Source of the DNA: Clostridiales bacterium
Lineage (GTDB): Bacteria; Bacillota; Clostridia; Lachnospirales; JAQSXR01
Length of the DNA: 64,000 nucleotides
NCBI GenBank assembly: GCA_029256575.1
Contig: JAQSXR010000003.1
Coordinates: 310,001-374,000 of the forward strand
Direction: 5' to 3'
Part shown: positions 44,648 to 54,834 of the stretch, one piece after another
Position numbering within the stretch: position 1 is the stretch's first letter
Layout: each line of letters begins with the position of its first letter
The notes under the pieces: generated by a model
Seen by the model: only the letters and a program-made list of their open reading frames with translations
Database searches by the model: none
Told to the model about the DNA's origin: nothing
Made by a program: the position numbers and the translations under genes

Positions 44648-46088
44648 CTATTCTTTATATTTTGGAAGTAGAATATAGAATCTACTTCCCACACCCACTT
44701 TGCTCTCATATCTAAGGCTACCAAAATGTCCTTTTGCAATGGTGCGAACGTAATGCAGTCCCATTCCCCAATTATAATTAGAATTTTTACTTGAGTAAAA
44801 TGGCTCAAACATCTTCTTCATTACGGACTCATTCATACCAATTCCATTATCACGAACCTCAATAACTGTATATAATCGTTCATTATGAGTTAATAAAGAA
44901 ACTTTTCCATATGTCGCATTATCGGTAATTCCTTGTGCATCTATTGCATCATTTATGGCTTCTTGTGCATTTATTAAAAGATTGTATATTGCCTCACATA
45001 ACTGAGTCTTATCTGCTAATACGGTAGCGTTTGTTTCAATATTCACTTCAACTATTTTATCGGGATATTTGTTATGGAATCTTTCCACTGAAGTTTCTGC
45101 GATTTCATTCAAAGTTATAGGAAACAAATAAATTGATTTTGATTTTACGGATCGATATAACTCATCAAGTCTTGTAAGCATCACTTCATTTTGCATTGAT
45201 AATGCATCTATATATTCTTTTATTTTTACTGTATCTATCGTTTCTTTTTCGTAGAGTTGCCCAACTCTTTTATGAATGACACGATTAGCAAGCAACTGAT
45301 TCTTGATACTGTGTACAAAAACAGAAGTTCCAAAACTTACTGTATCATATTTATTTTTTAAAACGTATTCCTCTTTATTATCTGCAAAATTACCTTGTGT
45401 ATATTTTAGAATTCATATAATGAATACCACTCCTCCATAAAAAATCATTTGCATAGAATTGGTAAACCTGCGCTGGGTCTTGACCGCAATATAGTAAATA
45501 TAACAATGATATTGACACCATAAATGTTATTATTTGAATAAATTGTTTTCTACAAAACTTCATCGTAATTGAAAATAATTCTACTATCAATAATAAAAAC
45601 GAAATATATACATAAAATCTAGTCCACACTGATGAAAATGTTACGATCACTTGTTGTATGTCAACTCTATTATGGGTTAACAAACGAAATATATTGGGTT
45701 GATAAATAATTAATGATATAACCGGAAATATTAAAACAACTTTATTTAGCCATTGATTTCTGCGTACCCATGGAATCATTGAATACTTCAAAGCTAATAA
45801 GATTAAAAAAGCAGGGAATAGATATCTTCCAACAGCAATTATTAATCCTAATTTATCTAAAGTAATTAGTAGGTATTGAATATATGTCTTAATTTTGAGA
45901 GATAAGAATAAAAATTCTTGTAATTCTCTTGAAATACCACCTTTTTTTGCGATATATATTAGAATCCCTGTTAATTGAACTGCAAGACTCAAACACATAC
46001 CGAACAAATAAAATGATTCTTTATTCCGTTTAATTATCAATAGCACAATAGATGCTATGATAAGAAAAACCATTAATAAGATAAGCAT
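44648..46088 (-). pseudogene. Membrane histidine kinase split by a one-base frameshift
   Basis: Two frames together make one kinase. The first (46088-45390, 232 aa) has six or so membrane helices and ends ...GIHYMNSKIYTR-stop. The second holds ...VSFGTSVFVHSIKNQLLANRV (phospho-acceptor His in VHSIKNQLL) and the ATPase domain (44648-45295): NLLINAQEAIND, VRDNGIGM, WGMGLHYV. Removing one A from the AAAA run (complement of 45404-45407) restores a continuous frame (MNSKYTQGNFAD...). So the slip is a homopolymer indel, real or a sequencing error. The gene is followed by its response regulator and preceded by an ABC substrate-binding gene. Confidence 0.8.
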
Positions 46089-46113
46089 ATATTCATCTCC
46101 CTAATTTTATAGA

Positions 46114-46142
46114 TAAAAGGGCCATCACAATAGCGACAGCCC
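46114..46142 (-). terminator. Terminator after the ABC substrate-binding gene
   Basis: GGGCTGTCGC pairs with GTGATGGCCC (46119-46142, two wobble pairs) and is followed by TTTTA in the leftward direction, separating the transporter from the two-component genes. Confidence 0.7.
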
Positions 46143-46164
46143 TATTTGTTTTAATTATATCATC

Positions 46165-47214
46165 TTATTTTCCTGCATCAAGCATATTTTGGAATAATAC
46201 ATAATCACTTACTGCTGCTTCTTCGGTAACTGCACCACTTGCTATAAAATTATCTTGTTGCGCTTTGTAAGCTTTTTCAAGTGATCCATCTGCTATTGAT
46301 TCAAGTAACTCTTTTGAAGTTCCCCAATTACCATCGCCTATTTGATTAAGTACTGAATCTGCATCTAATGCAACTTCTTTCGCTACCCAACCAGCTACTT
46401 CTTCTATATTATCTGTTCTATAATCCATTGCTTTATAAAGTGCTTTTGTAAAACGTAATAATACGTCAGAATTTTTTTCAGTATAACTTGGATTACAGAT
46501 CCAAGAAGCGATAGATGGAACTTCATTAACAAAGGTCATATTATTTGTTAATGTTAAGGCTTTATCTCCCATTTCTTTCTTTATTGCAAATGTATTTGGA
46601 GACCAAGTAGATGCTGCATCAACACTACCAGATATCATAGCTGTTACAATCGCAGATGCATCCATATCCATAATAGTTATGTCTGATCTAGTTAATCCTG
46701 CTTTTGCAAGTGTTAGATCTAATATCGTTTCACTTGTTGTTCCTGAAGCCATTGCAATTGTTTTTCCTTTTAAATCTTGAATAGTATTAACACCTTTTTC
46801 AGTGTTACCAATAATTTCGTCTGCATTTCCAAAATGTGAAAAAGCAAAAACATCAGCTTTCCCTTGTATAGCAAGTTTATGTGCACCTGGTCCTATGTAA
46901 CCAATATCAATACTACCTGATTCCATAGCTGCAATAATTGTAGGTCCATCAGCAAATTCAACTAATTTAATCTTTATACCTTGTTCTTCAAAATAACCCT
47001 TTTCCATACCAGCTACTACTGTAACCAAGCTTGCAAAGTTTGGCATATAAGCAATATTTAACGTTACTTCTTTAACGGCTGTCTCTGTTGTTGCATTTGT
47101 TTCTGTTTTCGTATTTGTTTCTGTCTTATCGTTTGTGTTTTTATTATCACCACAACCGATTAATAAAGATGCTACCATTGTTAATGCCACCAATAAACTT
47201 AATACCTTTCTCAT
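46165..47214 (-). CDS. ABC transporter substrate-binding lipoprotein (NitT/TauT type)
   Basis: 349 aa lipoprotein. Signal peptide with lipobox LLIG-C (Cys21), a Thr/Asn-rich linker to about residue 48, then an NMT1/SsuA-like binding fold (LNIAYMPNFASLVTVVAGME, GYFEEQGIKIKLVEF, SGSIDIGYIGPGAHKL). It delivers a small organic compound (for example sulfonate, nitrate-like or pyrimidine-type ligands in this family) to the permease. It is third in the transporter operon. The ligand is unknown. Confidence 0.9.
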   Translation of the reverse strand: MRKVLSLLVALTMVASLLIGCGDNKNTNDKTETNTKTETNATTETAVKEVTLNIAYMPNFASLVTVVAGMEKGYFEEQGIKIKLVEFADGPTIIAAMESGSIDIGYIGPGAHKLAIQGKADVFAFSHFGNADEIIGNTEKGVNTIQDLKGKTIAMASGTTSETILDLTLAKAGLTRSDITIMDMDASAIVTAMISGSVDAASTWSPNTFAIKKEMGDKALTLTNNMTFVNEVPSIASWICNPSYTEKNSDVLLRFTKALYKAMDYRTDNIEEVAGWVAKEVALDADSVLNQIGDGNWGTSKELLESIADGSLEKAYKAQQDNFIASGAVTEEAAVSDYVLFQNMLDAGK

Positions 47215-47350
47215 AATACTTCCTCCTTAAGGTTTGTTTGAGATAATTGTGATAAAACAACTTTATTAATTGTTAAAGCAATTATCATAAGTGTTTTAAA
47301 TTATATTAACAAGTTCCCAAGATAAGGGAGATAAATCGGGAACTTGATAA

Positions 47351-48142
47351 TTACTTTCTTACTTCCAAATATTCCTGGTAAACTTGACCCCAAATATAAT
47401 TCTTTAATTCTAAAAATTCTGGTGACATTTTTGTTTCTTGATTACGTGGATACGGAATATTAATATCTACTATTTCCTTAATACGCCCTGGCCTTGCACT
47501 CATAATGATTACCTTTTGGGCTAGAATTATCGCTTCATCTACATCGTGAGTGATAAAGAAACAAGTCTTTTGTTCTTTTTGCCAAGTTTCAAGAAGTTCT
47601 TGTTGAAGTTGTGTTCTTGTTTGTGCATCTAATGCACCAAAAGGTTCATCCATCAATAAAACACTTGGATTAACTGCATAAGCTCTAGCAATCGCAACTC
47701 TTTGCTTCATACCACCAGATAATTCTTTTGGATAATGATTCGCAAAGTCTTGTAATCCTACCATTTCAATATATTTCATAGCGATTTCAGAAGCTTTTGC
47801 TCCTTTAATCCCCTTTAACTTTAATCCAAACTCTACATTTTTCTTAACTGTAAGCCAAGGAAATAGTGCATATTGTTGAAATACTACTCCTCTTTCCGTC
47901 CCTGTTCCAGTTACTTCATGACCGTCACAATATATTTTTCCTGATGTAGGTTCTGACAGTCCTGCAATAATATTTAATAATGTTGATTTACCACAGCCTG
48001 ATGGTCCAACAACGCATATAAATTCATTTTCCATAATATCTAAGTTAATTCCATTAAGTGCAATCATCTCACCGTTACGTGAATTAAATACTTTCTTAAC
48101 ATTATCAATTTTAAGTTTTATACTTCTCTCTTCTCTTGCCAT
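47351..48142 (-). CDS. ABC transporter ATP-binding protein (NitT/TauT type)
   Basis: 263 aa. Walker A GPSGCGKST (about residues 46-54), Q-loop VFQQYALFPW, signature LSGGMKQR, Walker B VLLMDEPFGALD, and the switch His in FFITHDVDEA. It overlaps the permease gene by 25 nt, a sign of coupling. It is of the SsuB/TauB subgroup that powers uptake of sulfonates, nitrate or similar solutes. Confidence 0.93.
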   Translation of the reverse strand: MAREERSIKLKIDNVKKVFNSRNGEMIALNGINLDIMENEFICVVGPSGCGKSTLLNIIAGLSEPTSGKIYCDGHEVTGTGTERGVVFQQYALFPWLTVKKNVEFGLKLKGIKGAKASEIAMKYIEMVGLQDFANHYPKELSGGMKQRVAIARAYAVNPSVLLMDEPFGALDAQTRTQLQQELLETWQKEQKTCFFITHDVDEAIILAQKVIIMSARPGRIKEIVDINIPYPRNQETKMSPEFLELKNYIWGQVYQEYLEVRK

Positions 48143-48927
48143 CCTGTCAATCTCCTTTCAGCCATTTTTATCAATTTCTCTAACGTTATTCCTATTACAC
48201 CAATTACAATAATATATAGTAGCATCGGAGCAGAATCAAATGAATTGTTTAAAGCTCTAATTCTCATACCTACGCCACCTGTGGCCCCAGTTGATTCAGC
48301 GGCGATCAAGGTAGTTAACGCTACTGATGCACCAAGTCGTATTGCTGTAATAATAAATGGAAGCGTTGCTGGAGCAATAACTTTTAGGAAGATATCTTTA
48401 TCTTTTGCACCTAGTACTCTTGCTGCTTTAATTAAAGTTTCATCAATATTTACAACACCTTGATAAATCGTAATTGCCATAGTTAAAAATGTTGCAATTG
48501 TGATAACGATAATTTGTGGTTTACGTCCAACCCCTGCAGAAATAACAATGAGTGGTACATATGCGAGAGGTGGAATATTTCGAATAAATTGAATCCACGG
48601 TTCAATAATATTGCGAACTGGTCGATACCAAGCCATTAAAATTGCTACTGGAAGAGCTATTGCAAAACCTATCGCAAATCCTGCTCCTACAGAAATCAAA
48701 CTACTACCAATGTCTGTAAAGAATACACCTCTATCTATCATTGTTTTCATTGACTTAAATACTACTACTGCATTTGGAAAACTTCGAGATGTCTGTGGAT
48801 TGATTGATAATAACCACCAAACTAACATCGCTGCTGATAATGAAATAAGTACCCATATCTTACTTGAGATTTTCGTGCTATTTCTGTTGCCTGTTTTTTT
48901 TAGTTTTGCCGTTGTGTTAGTTTTCAT
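48118..48927 (-). CDS. ABC transporter permease (NitT/TauT type)
   Basis: 269 aa with about six membrane helices and the EAA-type coupling loop (ETLIKAARVLGAKDKDIFLK, about residues 175-195). It has a basic N-terminus. It is the first gene of the permease-ATPase-binding protein operon, which is followed by the two-component system. No riboswitch was recognised in the 160 bp upstream. Confidence 0.92.
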   Translation of the reverse strand: MKTNTTAKLKKTGNRNSTKISSKIWVLISLSAAMLVWWLLSINPQTSRSFPNAVVVFKSMKTMIDRGVFFTDIGSSLISVGAGFAIGFAIALPVAILMAWYRPVRNIIEPWIQFIRNIPPLAYVPLIVISAGVGRKPQIIVITIATFLTMAITIYQGVVNIDETLIKAARVLGAKDKDIFLKVIAPATLPFIITAIRLGASVALTTLIAAESTGATGGVGMRIRALNNSFDSAPMLLYIIVIGVIGITLEKLIKMAERRLTGWQEKREV

Positions 48928-49088
48928 TAAAACATTCCTTTCCAGAATTTGCGTAGCAAATTCAATATAATTTTTACGGCTTATTTTTTAATTGCTTCGC
49001 CATATCGTAGCTTTATTATATCTCGGAAAGGATTTGTACATAAGTATGAAGTTCTATCATACCTTTTTACATTAAATATTTCTAGACC

Positions 49089-49742
49089 TTATTCTCCAAA
49101 TACTGCAGTGTAATCATTCTTGAATTTCTCAATCCCTTGCGTCGTTAATGGATGATTTACCATTTGTTCTATTACACTATATGGTACAGTGGCAATATTT
49201 GCACCAGCCAACGCACAATCTGTAACGTGTATTGGTGTGCGCACACTTGCTGCAATAATCTCTGTTTCTATATTATAGATATCAAAAATCTCTGAAATAG
49301 ATCGAACCAAATCAATTCCAAATGCAGATATATCATCGAGACGACCAACAAAAGGAGAAACATAAGTTGCTCCTGCTCTGGCAGCTAGTAGAGCTTGGTT
49401 CGCAGAGAATATCAAGGTCAAATTTGTCTTAATGCCTTCCTTTGAAAGTATCTTAGTTGCCTTTAGTCCTTCTACTGTCATAGGTATTTTTACAATCATA
49501 TTTGGGTGAATCTTTGCAATCTCTCTTCCTTCAATTATCATATCTCCTGACAAAACAGTTGTCGCTTTTACCTCTCCACTAATTGGTCCATCAACGATTG
49601 CTGCAATCTCAGTTATTACTTCTTTAAAGTCTCGACCTTCTTTTGCGATAAGGGATGGATTCGTAGTAACTCCGCATATTACTCCCATATCATTCGCTTT
49701 TTTAATCTCTTCTACATTTGCAGTGTCAATAAAAAATTTCAT
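49089..49742 (-). CDS. fsa: Fructose-6-phosphate aldolase/transaldolase-like (Fsa)
   Basis: 217 aa, the short form typical of Fsa/Tal[17 protein letters not shown] at the start, [16 protein letters not shown], and the Schiff-base lysine K85 in [16 protein letters not shown] follows. It either cleaves fructose-6-P to dihydroxyacetone and glyceraldehyde-3-P or acts as transaldolase; sequence alone does not separate these. It is the last gene of the phosphofructokinase, TIM-like, LarA-like, Fsa series. Confidence 0.88.
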   Translation of the reverse strand: MKFFIDTANVEEIKKANDMGVICGVTTNPSLIAKEGRDFKEVITEIAAIVDGPISGEVKATTVLSGDMIIEGREIAKIHPNMIVKIPMTVEGLKATKILSKEGIKTNLTLIFSANQALLAARAGATYVSPFVGRLDDISAFGIDLVRSISEIFDIYNIETEIIAASVRTPIHVTDCALAGANIATVPYSVIEQMVNHPLTTQGIEKFKNDYTAVFGE

Positions 49743-49817
49743 AATTTGATCTTCCTTTCGAATTTGTAATATACTATAAATATAGTTATAAATACCTATT
49801 GTTAGTAATTTAAAATC

Positions 49818-49844
49818 ATAACCACTCAGAACTTGAGTGGTTAT
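49818..49844 (-). terminator. Hairpin after the LarA-family gene
   Basis: ATAACCACTCA (49818-49828) pairs with TGAGTGGTTAT (49834-49844). The following T-run is weak, so termination may be partial and fsa may be read through. Confidence 0.5.
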
Positions 49845-49849
49845 GGGAA

Positions 49850-51301
49850 TTATCCTTGGTATATTTCATTCTTCATTGTTAAATGCACAGAGGCTAATTT
49901 AAAGGTCATAGGTAACGCTAATATATTTGGTTTTTGACCAACAAATTTATTTTTTGCGTCTTCTAATGCTTCTTCAAATGTTGCTCTTGTCTTCAATCCC
50001 ATCCCCCTAGCATATCCAGGTTCTTGGGCTCCTACTATATAGATAGCAGAAGTATTCTTCTCAGCAATATGCCCGCAAGATATCATCGAAAAACCGTGGA
50101 AAGGATGGAAAGCATTTGTATAACGGTATTTTCTGATATATTCTTCATTTGTTGCAAAATATTCTCCAAGACGATTCATATCAGGAAGCGTATTCATACC
50201 ATCTTTTTGGAACAACTCATACATTTCTCTTAAATATGGCCATAGCTCATCATGGAAATATCCATTACATACAGAAGAACAAATAATAACACAGTTTTCA
50301 CTCATTATTCTTTTAAAACGAATTACTTGTGCGGATAACGCCTGCATAAACATTATAGGATTTGTACCCATTCCATCCCCATAATGGAAGAACTGAGGCA
50401 TACCAAATATTAGTACATCATACTTCTTATCTGCGAATGGTACATAAGTTCTTTTATCTGCTGTAGCCCATGATTTTGGTTGCATTTCTTTTGCATATCC
50501 ACTATTAATTTCAATTTGTCTTGATCTAGTGTCAAGTACAGCATCACAACAGAAGAATTTCTTTCCCATTCTCTCTTCCATATGTTGTCCAATTTCATCG
50601 AATTTTGTTCTCATCATAGAATGTCCGCTAACTGGTACAAAGTCACTTCTATGCATTACATGTGGTACATGGTGAGATGCAATTGATCTCCAATGTGTGA
50701 TCCCTGTTGAACAATGTTTGTATCCTCCAGAATATCCACCATATGGATTTCCTTGCGTATGTCCAATTAATATTGCAACATCACTATCAAATACATACTT
50801 ATTCATTATGACTGGATCACCACGTCCAGTAACTCCTAAATCAACTAAATGATCATAATCTTCACTATCATGATTCATAATTTGATGTGTATGCCAAAAT
50901 TCATTGAATAGCTCGTCTCCCAATACGCCTCTAATTTCTTTTTCTGTATTTTTTCTATGAAGTCCATTTGAGCATATTAAAAGTATATCTTCTTTTTCTA
51001 CTCCTACACTGTATAATTCTTGTAAAATAAGTTTTATTGATACTTTACGGTGTGCGGTTGGTTGTTCTCCACCCTTTACTCTATCTGGGAATATAATTGT
51101 AACTTTAGAACCCTTTTTTGCAAGCTTAGTTAATGGTTCCATACCAATTGGGTTACGTAATGATTCTAATGTCTTATCTACTAGTTGATCCTCTGGAATA
51201 TATGCAGGATCTGGAACTGTTTCTCCTGGTATAAATACATCTGTGTTGTCTGGAAGATTCGCCTCCATCATGCCATGTCCATATTCGAATGATAATTTCA
51301 T
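49850..51301 (-). CDS. LarA-family nickel-pincer racemase/epimerase
   Basis: 483 aa, longer than lactate racemase (about 425). LarA motifs: [10 protein letters not shown] (His115, position of LarA H108), ILIGHTQG (His181) and GGYSGGYKH (Lys195, which in LarA carries the pincer cofactor). Known: LarA enzymes racemise or epimerise 2-hydroxy acids with a nickel-pincer nucleotide that needs LarB, LarC and LarE. A larC and a Ni/Co transporter lie 3.5-9 kb away. Inference: a LarA homologue for a sugar-derived hydroxy acid rather than lactate, given its sugar-enzyme neighbours. Confidence 0.8.
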   Translation of the reverse strand: MKLSFEYGHGMMEANLPDNTDVFIPGETVPDPAYIPEDQLVDKTLESLRNPIGMEPLTKLAKKGSKVTIIFPDRVKGGEQPTAHRKVSIKLILQELYSVGVEKEDILLICSNGLHRKNTEKEIRGVLGDELFNEFWHTHQIMNHDSEDYDHLVDLGVTGRGDPVIMNKYVFDSDVAILIGHTQGNPYGGYSGGYKHCSTGITHWRSIASHHVPHVMHRSDFVPVSGHSMMRTKFDEIGQHMEERMGKKFFCCDAVLDTRSRQIEINSGYAKEMQPKSWATADKRTYVPFADKKYDVLIFGMPQFFHYGDGMGTNPIMFMQALSAQVIRFKRIMSENCVIICSSVCNGYFHDELWPYLREMYELFQKDGMNTLPDMNRLGEYFATNEEYIRKYRYTNAFHPFHGFSMISCGHIAEKNTSAIYIVGAQEPGYARGMGLKTRATFEEALEDAKNKFVGQKPNILALPMTFKLASVHLTMKNEIYQG

Positions 51302-51339
51302 ATAAATTCCTCACTTTCATTTTCTATTCATCTCACCAC

Positions 51340-51440
51340 GGGGACGTTTTGTTTACCAAGTGCAAGTTGCCTATAGCAAGTTGCCGAGTGCAAGTTGTCG
51401 AGGGAGGGGCACTCTTACACTTAGCAAGCAAAACGTCCCC
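51340..51440. repeat. REP/MITE-like palindromic element, 101 bp
   Basis: Ends GGGGACGTTTTG (51340-51351) and exact complement CAAAACGTCCCC (51429-51440). The interior is GC-richer than its surroundings and holds repeats of AAGTGCAAGTTGC type (three related copies, 51357-51398). It sits between the TIM-like and LarA-like genes of one operon. GGGGACG-bounded elements of this kind occur as dispersed repeats in Clostridia (recalled, not searched). Confidence 0.65.
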
Positions 51441-51450
51441 CTGTAATATT

Positions 51451-52287
51451 CTATTTTCCCATATATGTTTTAATAATTTCTAAATATTCTTCTGGATAAA
51501 AACCTATATCTCCTTGGAATCTTGTCAATGCAATTAATCCACCGTCTATATCATCGATTGATGCTAACATCTTTGCATTGTCCACTTTCAAGCCACCACC
51601 ATAGGTAACAGGTGCTCCATTGGTTTCTGCTTTTATGAACTTTGCAATTTTCTCTATATATTCTTTATCTGGTGGCGTTTTGCCAGGTCCAATTGCCCAA
51701 ATAGGTTCATACGCGATTGCAATTTTGCTCATATCAACGCCATCTAAGCCGATTGATAATTGATTTTTAAGTACTTCTTCCCAATTTTGTTGTTCTTCTG
51801 AACTTTCACCAATACAGTATAATACGGATAATCCAGCTGATATAGCTGATTTAATTTCTTTGTTAAGAATTCTATTTAGCGCATCTGCATCTGTCACACC
51901 AGCTTCTAATAATATTCCAGCTTTATCTTTTCTTTCTTCGAAATGGCCTATTATCGTACCAGTACATCCAATTGCTTTCATTGCATTTCCAGTTCTATTT
52001 GTTGTGAATGCTCCAAAATTACCGCCTACCGATGTGTCTTCTCTATATACACTTTGGCTACCAATTTGCAAATTACCATTTTCATTCAACGCTAAGACTG
52101 CTGCAATCAAATGTGCCTCTGGCATGTACATTACAAATTCGATTTCTTCTTTGCTATATTTGCTTAATTCTTCTTGTGTATTCTCTACTATATATCTACC
52201 CCAAATATTTATATTAGCTATGCTATTTACACCACCATATTCTTTTGGAATATCAAATCTTTTTAAATTCAAATATATATGTTTCAT
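51451..52287 (-). CDS. Divergent triosephosphate isomerase-family protein
   Basis: 278 aa. TIM catalytic residues are all present: Lys9 in LNLKRF (usual NxK), His115 in IGHFEER (usual IGHSERR, here Ser to Phe) and Glu194 in AYEPIWAIGPG; the phosphate loop YGGGLK is there too. The altered NLK and IGHF motifs suggest a related substrate, as in the tetrulose-phosphate isomerases of this fold, or a second, specialised TIM. It lies downstream of a phosphofructokinase gene and upstream of LarA-like and Fsa genes. Confidence 0.8.
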   Translation of the reverse strand: MKHIYLNLKRFDIPKEYGGVNSIANINIWGRYIVENTQEELSKYSKEEIEFVMYMPEAHLIAAVLALNENGNLQIGSQSVYREDTSVGGNFGAFTTNRTGNAMKAIGCTGTIIGHFEERKDKAGILLEAGVTDADALNRILNKEIKSAISAGLSVLYCIGESSEEQQNWEEVLKNQLSIGLDGVDMSKIAIAYEPIWAIGPGKTPPDKEYIEKIAKFIKAETNGAPVTYGGGLKVDNAKMLASIDDIDGGLIALTRFQGDIGFYPEEYLEIIKTYMGK

Positions 52288-52318
52288 TTTTTATCCTCAT
52301 TTCATAAATATAAATCGA

Positions 52319-53485
52319 TTACATCTCATCTTTAAAACTGATAAATTCGTCCAATTCTTCACCTATTAACGGCTTACACCACGATACAAATTCATCTGTA
52401 ACATTGTTGCCACGTTCATTTATATATTCTCCAGGAAGTATTCTTTCATTCAGCATAACTTCTTCGATTGGGATTAATGAGGTTTCAATTTTATATTCAT
52501 CACCAGGAACTCTATTTATTCCAATCATCACTCCAGTTCTACCTTCCACTACAGCTTTAACCGCTTCCATTCCAACTAATACTGCTTCCTCTCGGTCAAC
52601 ACTTGATTGATGTGCAATCGAAGTTCTTCCGCATAACCCTGGTTTTTCGTTTCTCGCCTTAATTCCTAGTTTTTGAATAATTAAATTCGATAGATGGGCA
52701 CTTACATCACCATAATAAGTTGCTCTTCCTGTTTTAAAGATTGGAGGGACGATGGATTCCCCGGCTTTGTTCTTAAGTCCTTCACTAACTACTACAACTA
52801 CTCCACCAAGCTCTTCATACAACTTCTTAACATCTTCTAAAAATTCTTCTTCATCGAACGCTCTTTCCGGAAGGTAAATTAGATGAGGAGCGTCATTTTT
52901 ATTCTTTCTTGCTAATGCTGACGCTGCGGTAATCCATCCCGCATTTCTTCCCATTGCCTCAATAACACAAACATGAATTGGTAATGATTTAACATCTGCT
53001 CCTATTTCAGCAGTAGTTGCTGCAATATATCTTGCTGCACTTCCAAAACCTGGTGCATGATCGATGATAGAAAGATCATTATCTATTGTTTTGGGAATTC
53101 CTACGACATATATCTCTTCATCTTTGCATACAGCATGAACTTTTCCGCAAGTATCCATTGAACCATTTCCGCCATTAAATAGAACAAATTTAATATTATT
53201 TCTCTTAAAAATATCTACCATACTGTCATAATCTTCTTGCACCAACGCATATCTTGAAGATCCAATGGCAGTTCCTGGAGTATTTAGTAGTAATTTTAAT
53301 TTATCTTCGTTCATAGTACTTAAATCAAGAAAATTTTCTTTTAATATCGCTTCTGATCCACCAATTGCACCATATATTTTATCTACTTTATCACTTTTCT
53401 TAGCTTGTGTGATAACCCCATAGAGTGAGGAATTTATTACTGCTGTTGGGCCTCCACCATGAACAATTAAAAGATTGCTCTTCAT
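52319..53485 (-). CDS. 6-phosphofructokinase family (probably ATP type)
   Basis: 388 aa. Motifs: HGGGPTAVINSS at the start, FNGGNGSMDT (nucleotide site), PKTIDNDL (catalytic Asp), EAMGRNAGW. The Gly after GGN matches ATP-using enzymes (PPi enzymes have Asp there), while Lys in PKTIDND is the PPi-type residue; such mixed proteins are often ATP-dependent, so donor use is open. First gene of the sugar operon; an operator-like palindrome lies upstream at 53577-53588. Confidence 0.85.
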   Translation of the reverse strand: MKSNLLIVHGGGPTAVINSSLYGVITQAKKSDKVDKIYGAIGGSEAILKENFLDLSTMNEDKLKLLLNTPGTAIGSSRYALVQEDYDSMVDIFKRNNIKFVLFNGGNGSMDTCGKVHAVCKDEEIYVVGIPKTIDNDLSIIDHAPGFGSAARYIAATTAEIGADVKSLPIHVCVIEAMGRNAGWITAASALARKNKNDAPHLIYLPERAFDEEEFLEDVKKLYEELGGVVVVVSEGLKNKAGESIVPPIFKTGRATYYGDVSAHLSNLIIQKLGIKARNEKPGLCGRTSIAHQSSVDREEAVLVGMEAVKAVVEGRTGVMIGINRVPGDEYKIETSLIPIEEVMLNERILPGEYINERGNNVTDEFVSWCKPLIGEELDEFISFKDEM

Positions 53486-53569
53486 ATTGATACCACCTTT
53501 CGTATGTTTCTTTCACTTGTAATTTGATATTATCATGTTTATTTATAAAATCATATGCTTTTTTCACGT

Positions 53570-53588
53570 TTTTTACGCAAACGTTTGC
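53570..53588. promoter_or_regulatory. LacI-type operator, pfk/lacI intergenic region
   Basis: GCAAACGTTTGC (53577-53588) is a perfect 12-bp palindrome with a central CG, the form bound by LacI-family proteins. TTTTTACGCAAACGTTT (53570-53586) recurs exactly at 61859-61875 upstream of pgi. A second, weaker ACGTTT pair lies at about 53668-53683. Confidence 0.7.
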
Positions 53589-53754
53589 ATAGTTTTGATT
53601 AGCCATGTTATAATATCATTTGTATAATACACTTATATATACATAGTTTGATGAAAATAGTGTCTCGACGTTTTCAACGTTTGTGATAATAACTTACTTT
53701 TGACACTATAACCAAGTTATTAAATAAACTCTTTGATATGAATAGGAGGTCCAC

Positions 53755-54834
53755 ATGACATTAAAAGAAATTGCTAAATTAGCCGGTGTTTCAATCTCAA
53801 CCGTTTCTAGAGTTATTAATCATAGTAATTCAAAAGTAGCAAGTAAAGAGGTTCAAGATGCTATTTGGAAAATTGTAAGAGAAAGCAATTATGTACCAAA
53901 TTCTACCGCACGAAATTTAAAGCTGGGTAATACAACAGATTATGTCCAGATTCCAACTAAAACGATTGGTTGTATATTTGCCCGCTCATCAAATATAATA
54001 AATGATCCTTTTTTCTCACAAATTGCAAGAGCTATCGAGCAGGAAGCATTTAGACAAGGTTATATAATGAAATATTCTTTCTCTGCCTATGATATTAATG
54101 ATTCAAATACATTTCATCTAATATCCAATAATCAAGTAAATGGGATTGCAGTACTTGGAAGATTTGATTCTAGCCTATTAAGCTTTATTAAAAAGCAATA
54201 TAAACACGTTGTATATACTGGTCTTAATAAAATCGACACAGATTATGATCAAGTAATATGTGATGGCTATCAAGCATCAATTGCTGCTGTTAACTATCTA
54301 TTCAAACTTGGACATACGCAAATAGGTTATGTAGGAGAAAAAAACAAAGAAATTAGATATCAAGGTTATTGTGATGCACTAGAAGAATTAGGCCTACCCT
54401 TAACGAGAGATAATATCGTTATCACACCTCTATCTTCTGAAGGTGGCTATACCGGTGTCAAAGATTATTTAAGGAAAGAACGAACGGTTACTGCACTCTT
54501 TTGCGCAAATGATTTAACTGCAATTGGTGCGATGAAAGCAATTAAAGAACATGGTCTTACAATCCCTTCCGATATATCAATTATTAGTATTGATGACATC
54601 GACACTGCCCAATACGTCTCCCCTATGCTAACTACCGTAAGGGTTCCTATGGAGGAGCTAGGCAAAATGACTGCTAAGATATTAATAGACCGTATCGAAA
54701 ATGGAAAGAATCTTTCAATGAAAGTTGAACTACCATTTTCAATCGCGGTTAGAGAAAGTTGCATCACTATTAAGGATAAGCAAAATAACTATAAGAAAAC
54801 AAATGAAAAGGCTGGTAACTATAATGGGAAATAA
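53755..54834 (+). CDS. LacI-family transcriptional regulator
   Basis: 359 aa, GGAGG site before the ATG. N-terminal LacI HTH (MTLKEIAKLAGVSISTVSRV, hinge SNYVPNSTARNLK to about residue 60) and a periplasmic-binding-like sugar domain (about 70-335) with ALFCANDLTAIGAM and SIISIDDIDTAQY. Divergent from the phosphofructokinase operon; its last 11 nt overlap the start of larC, so it and larC are translated together. Probable targets carry ACGCAAACGTTT sites (pfk and pgi). Confidence 0.9.
   Translation: MTLKEIAKLAGVSISTVSRVINHSNSKVASKEVQDAIWKIVRESNYVPNSTARNLKLGNTTDYVQIPTKTIGCIFARSSNIINDPFFSQIARAIEQEAFRQGYIMKYSFSAYDINDSNTFHLISNNQVNGIAVLGRFDSSLLSFIKKQYKHVVYTGLNKIDTDYDQVICDGYQASIAAVNYLFKLGHTQIGYVGEKNKEIRYQGYCDALEELGLPLTRDNIVITPLSSEGGYTGVKDYLRKERTVTALFCANDLTAIGAMKAIKEHGLTIPSDISIISIDDIDTAQYVSPMLTTVRVPMEELGKMTAKILIDRIENGKNLSMKVELPFSIAVRESCITIKDKQNNYKKTNEKAGNYNGK

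Noticed and set aside
48928-49088. TPP or other riboswitch before the NitT/TauT-type transporter
   Set aside because: No conserved riboswitch core was recognised in this 160-bp leader, so the transporter ligand stays open.
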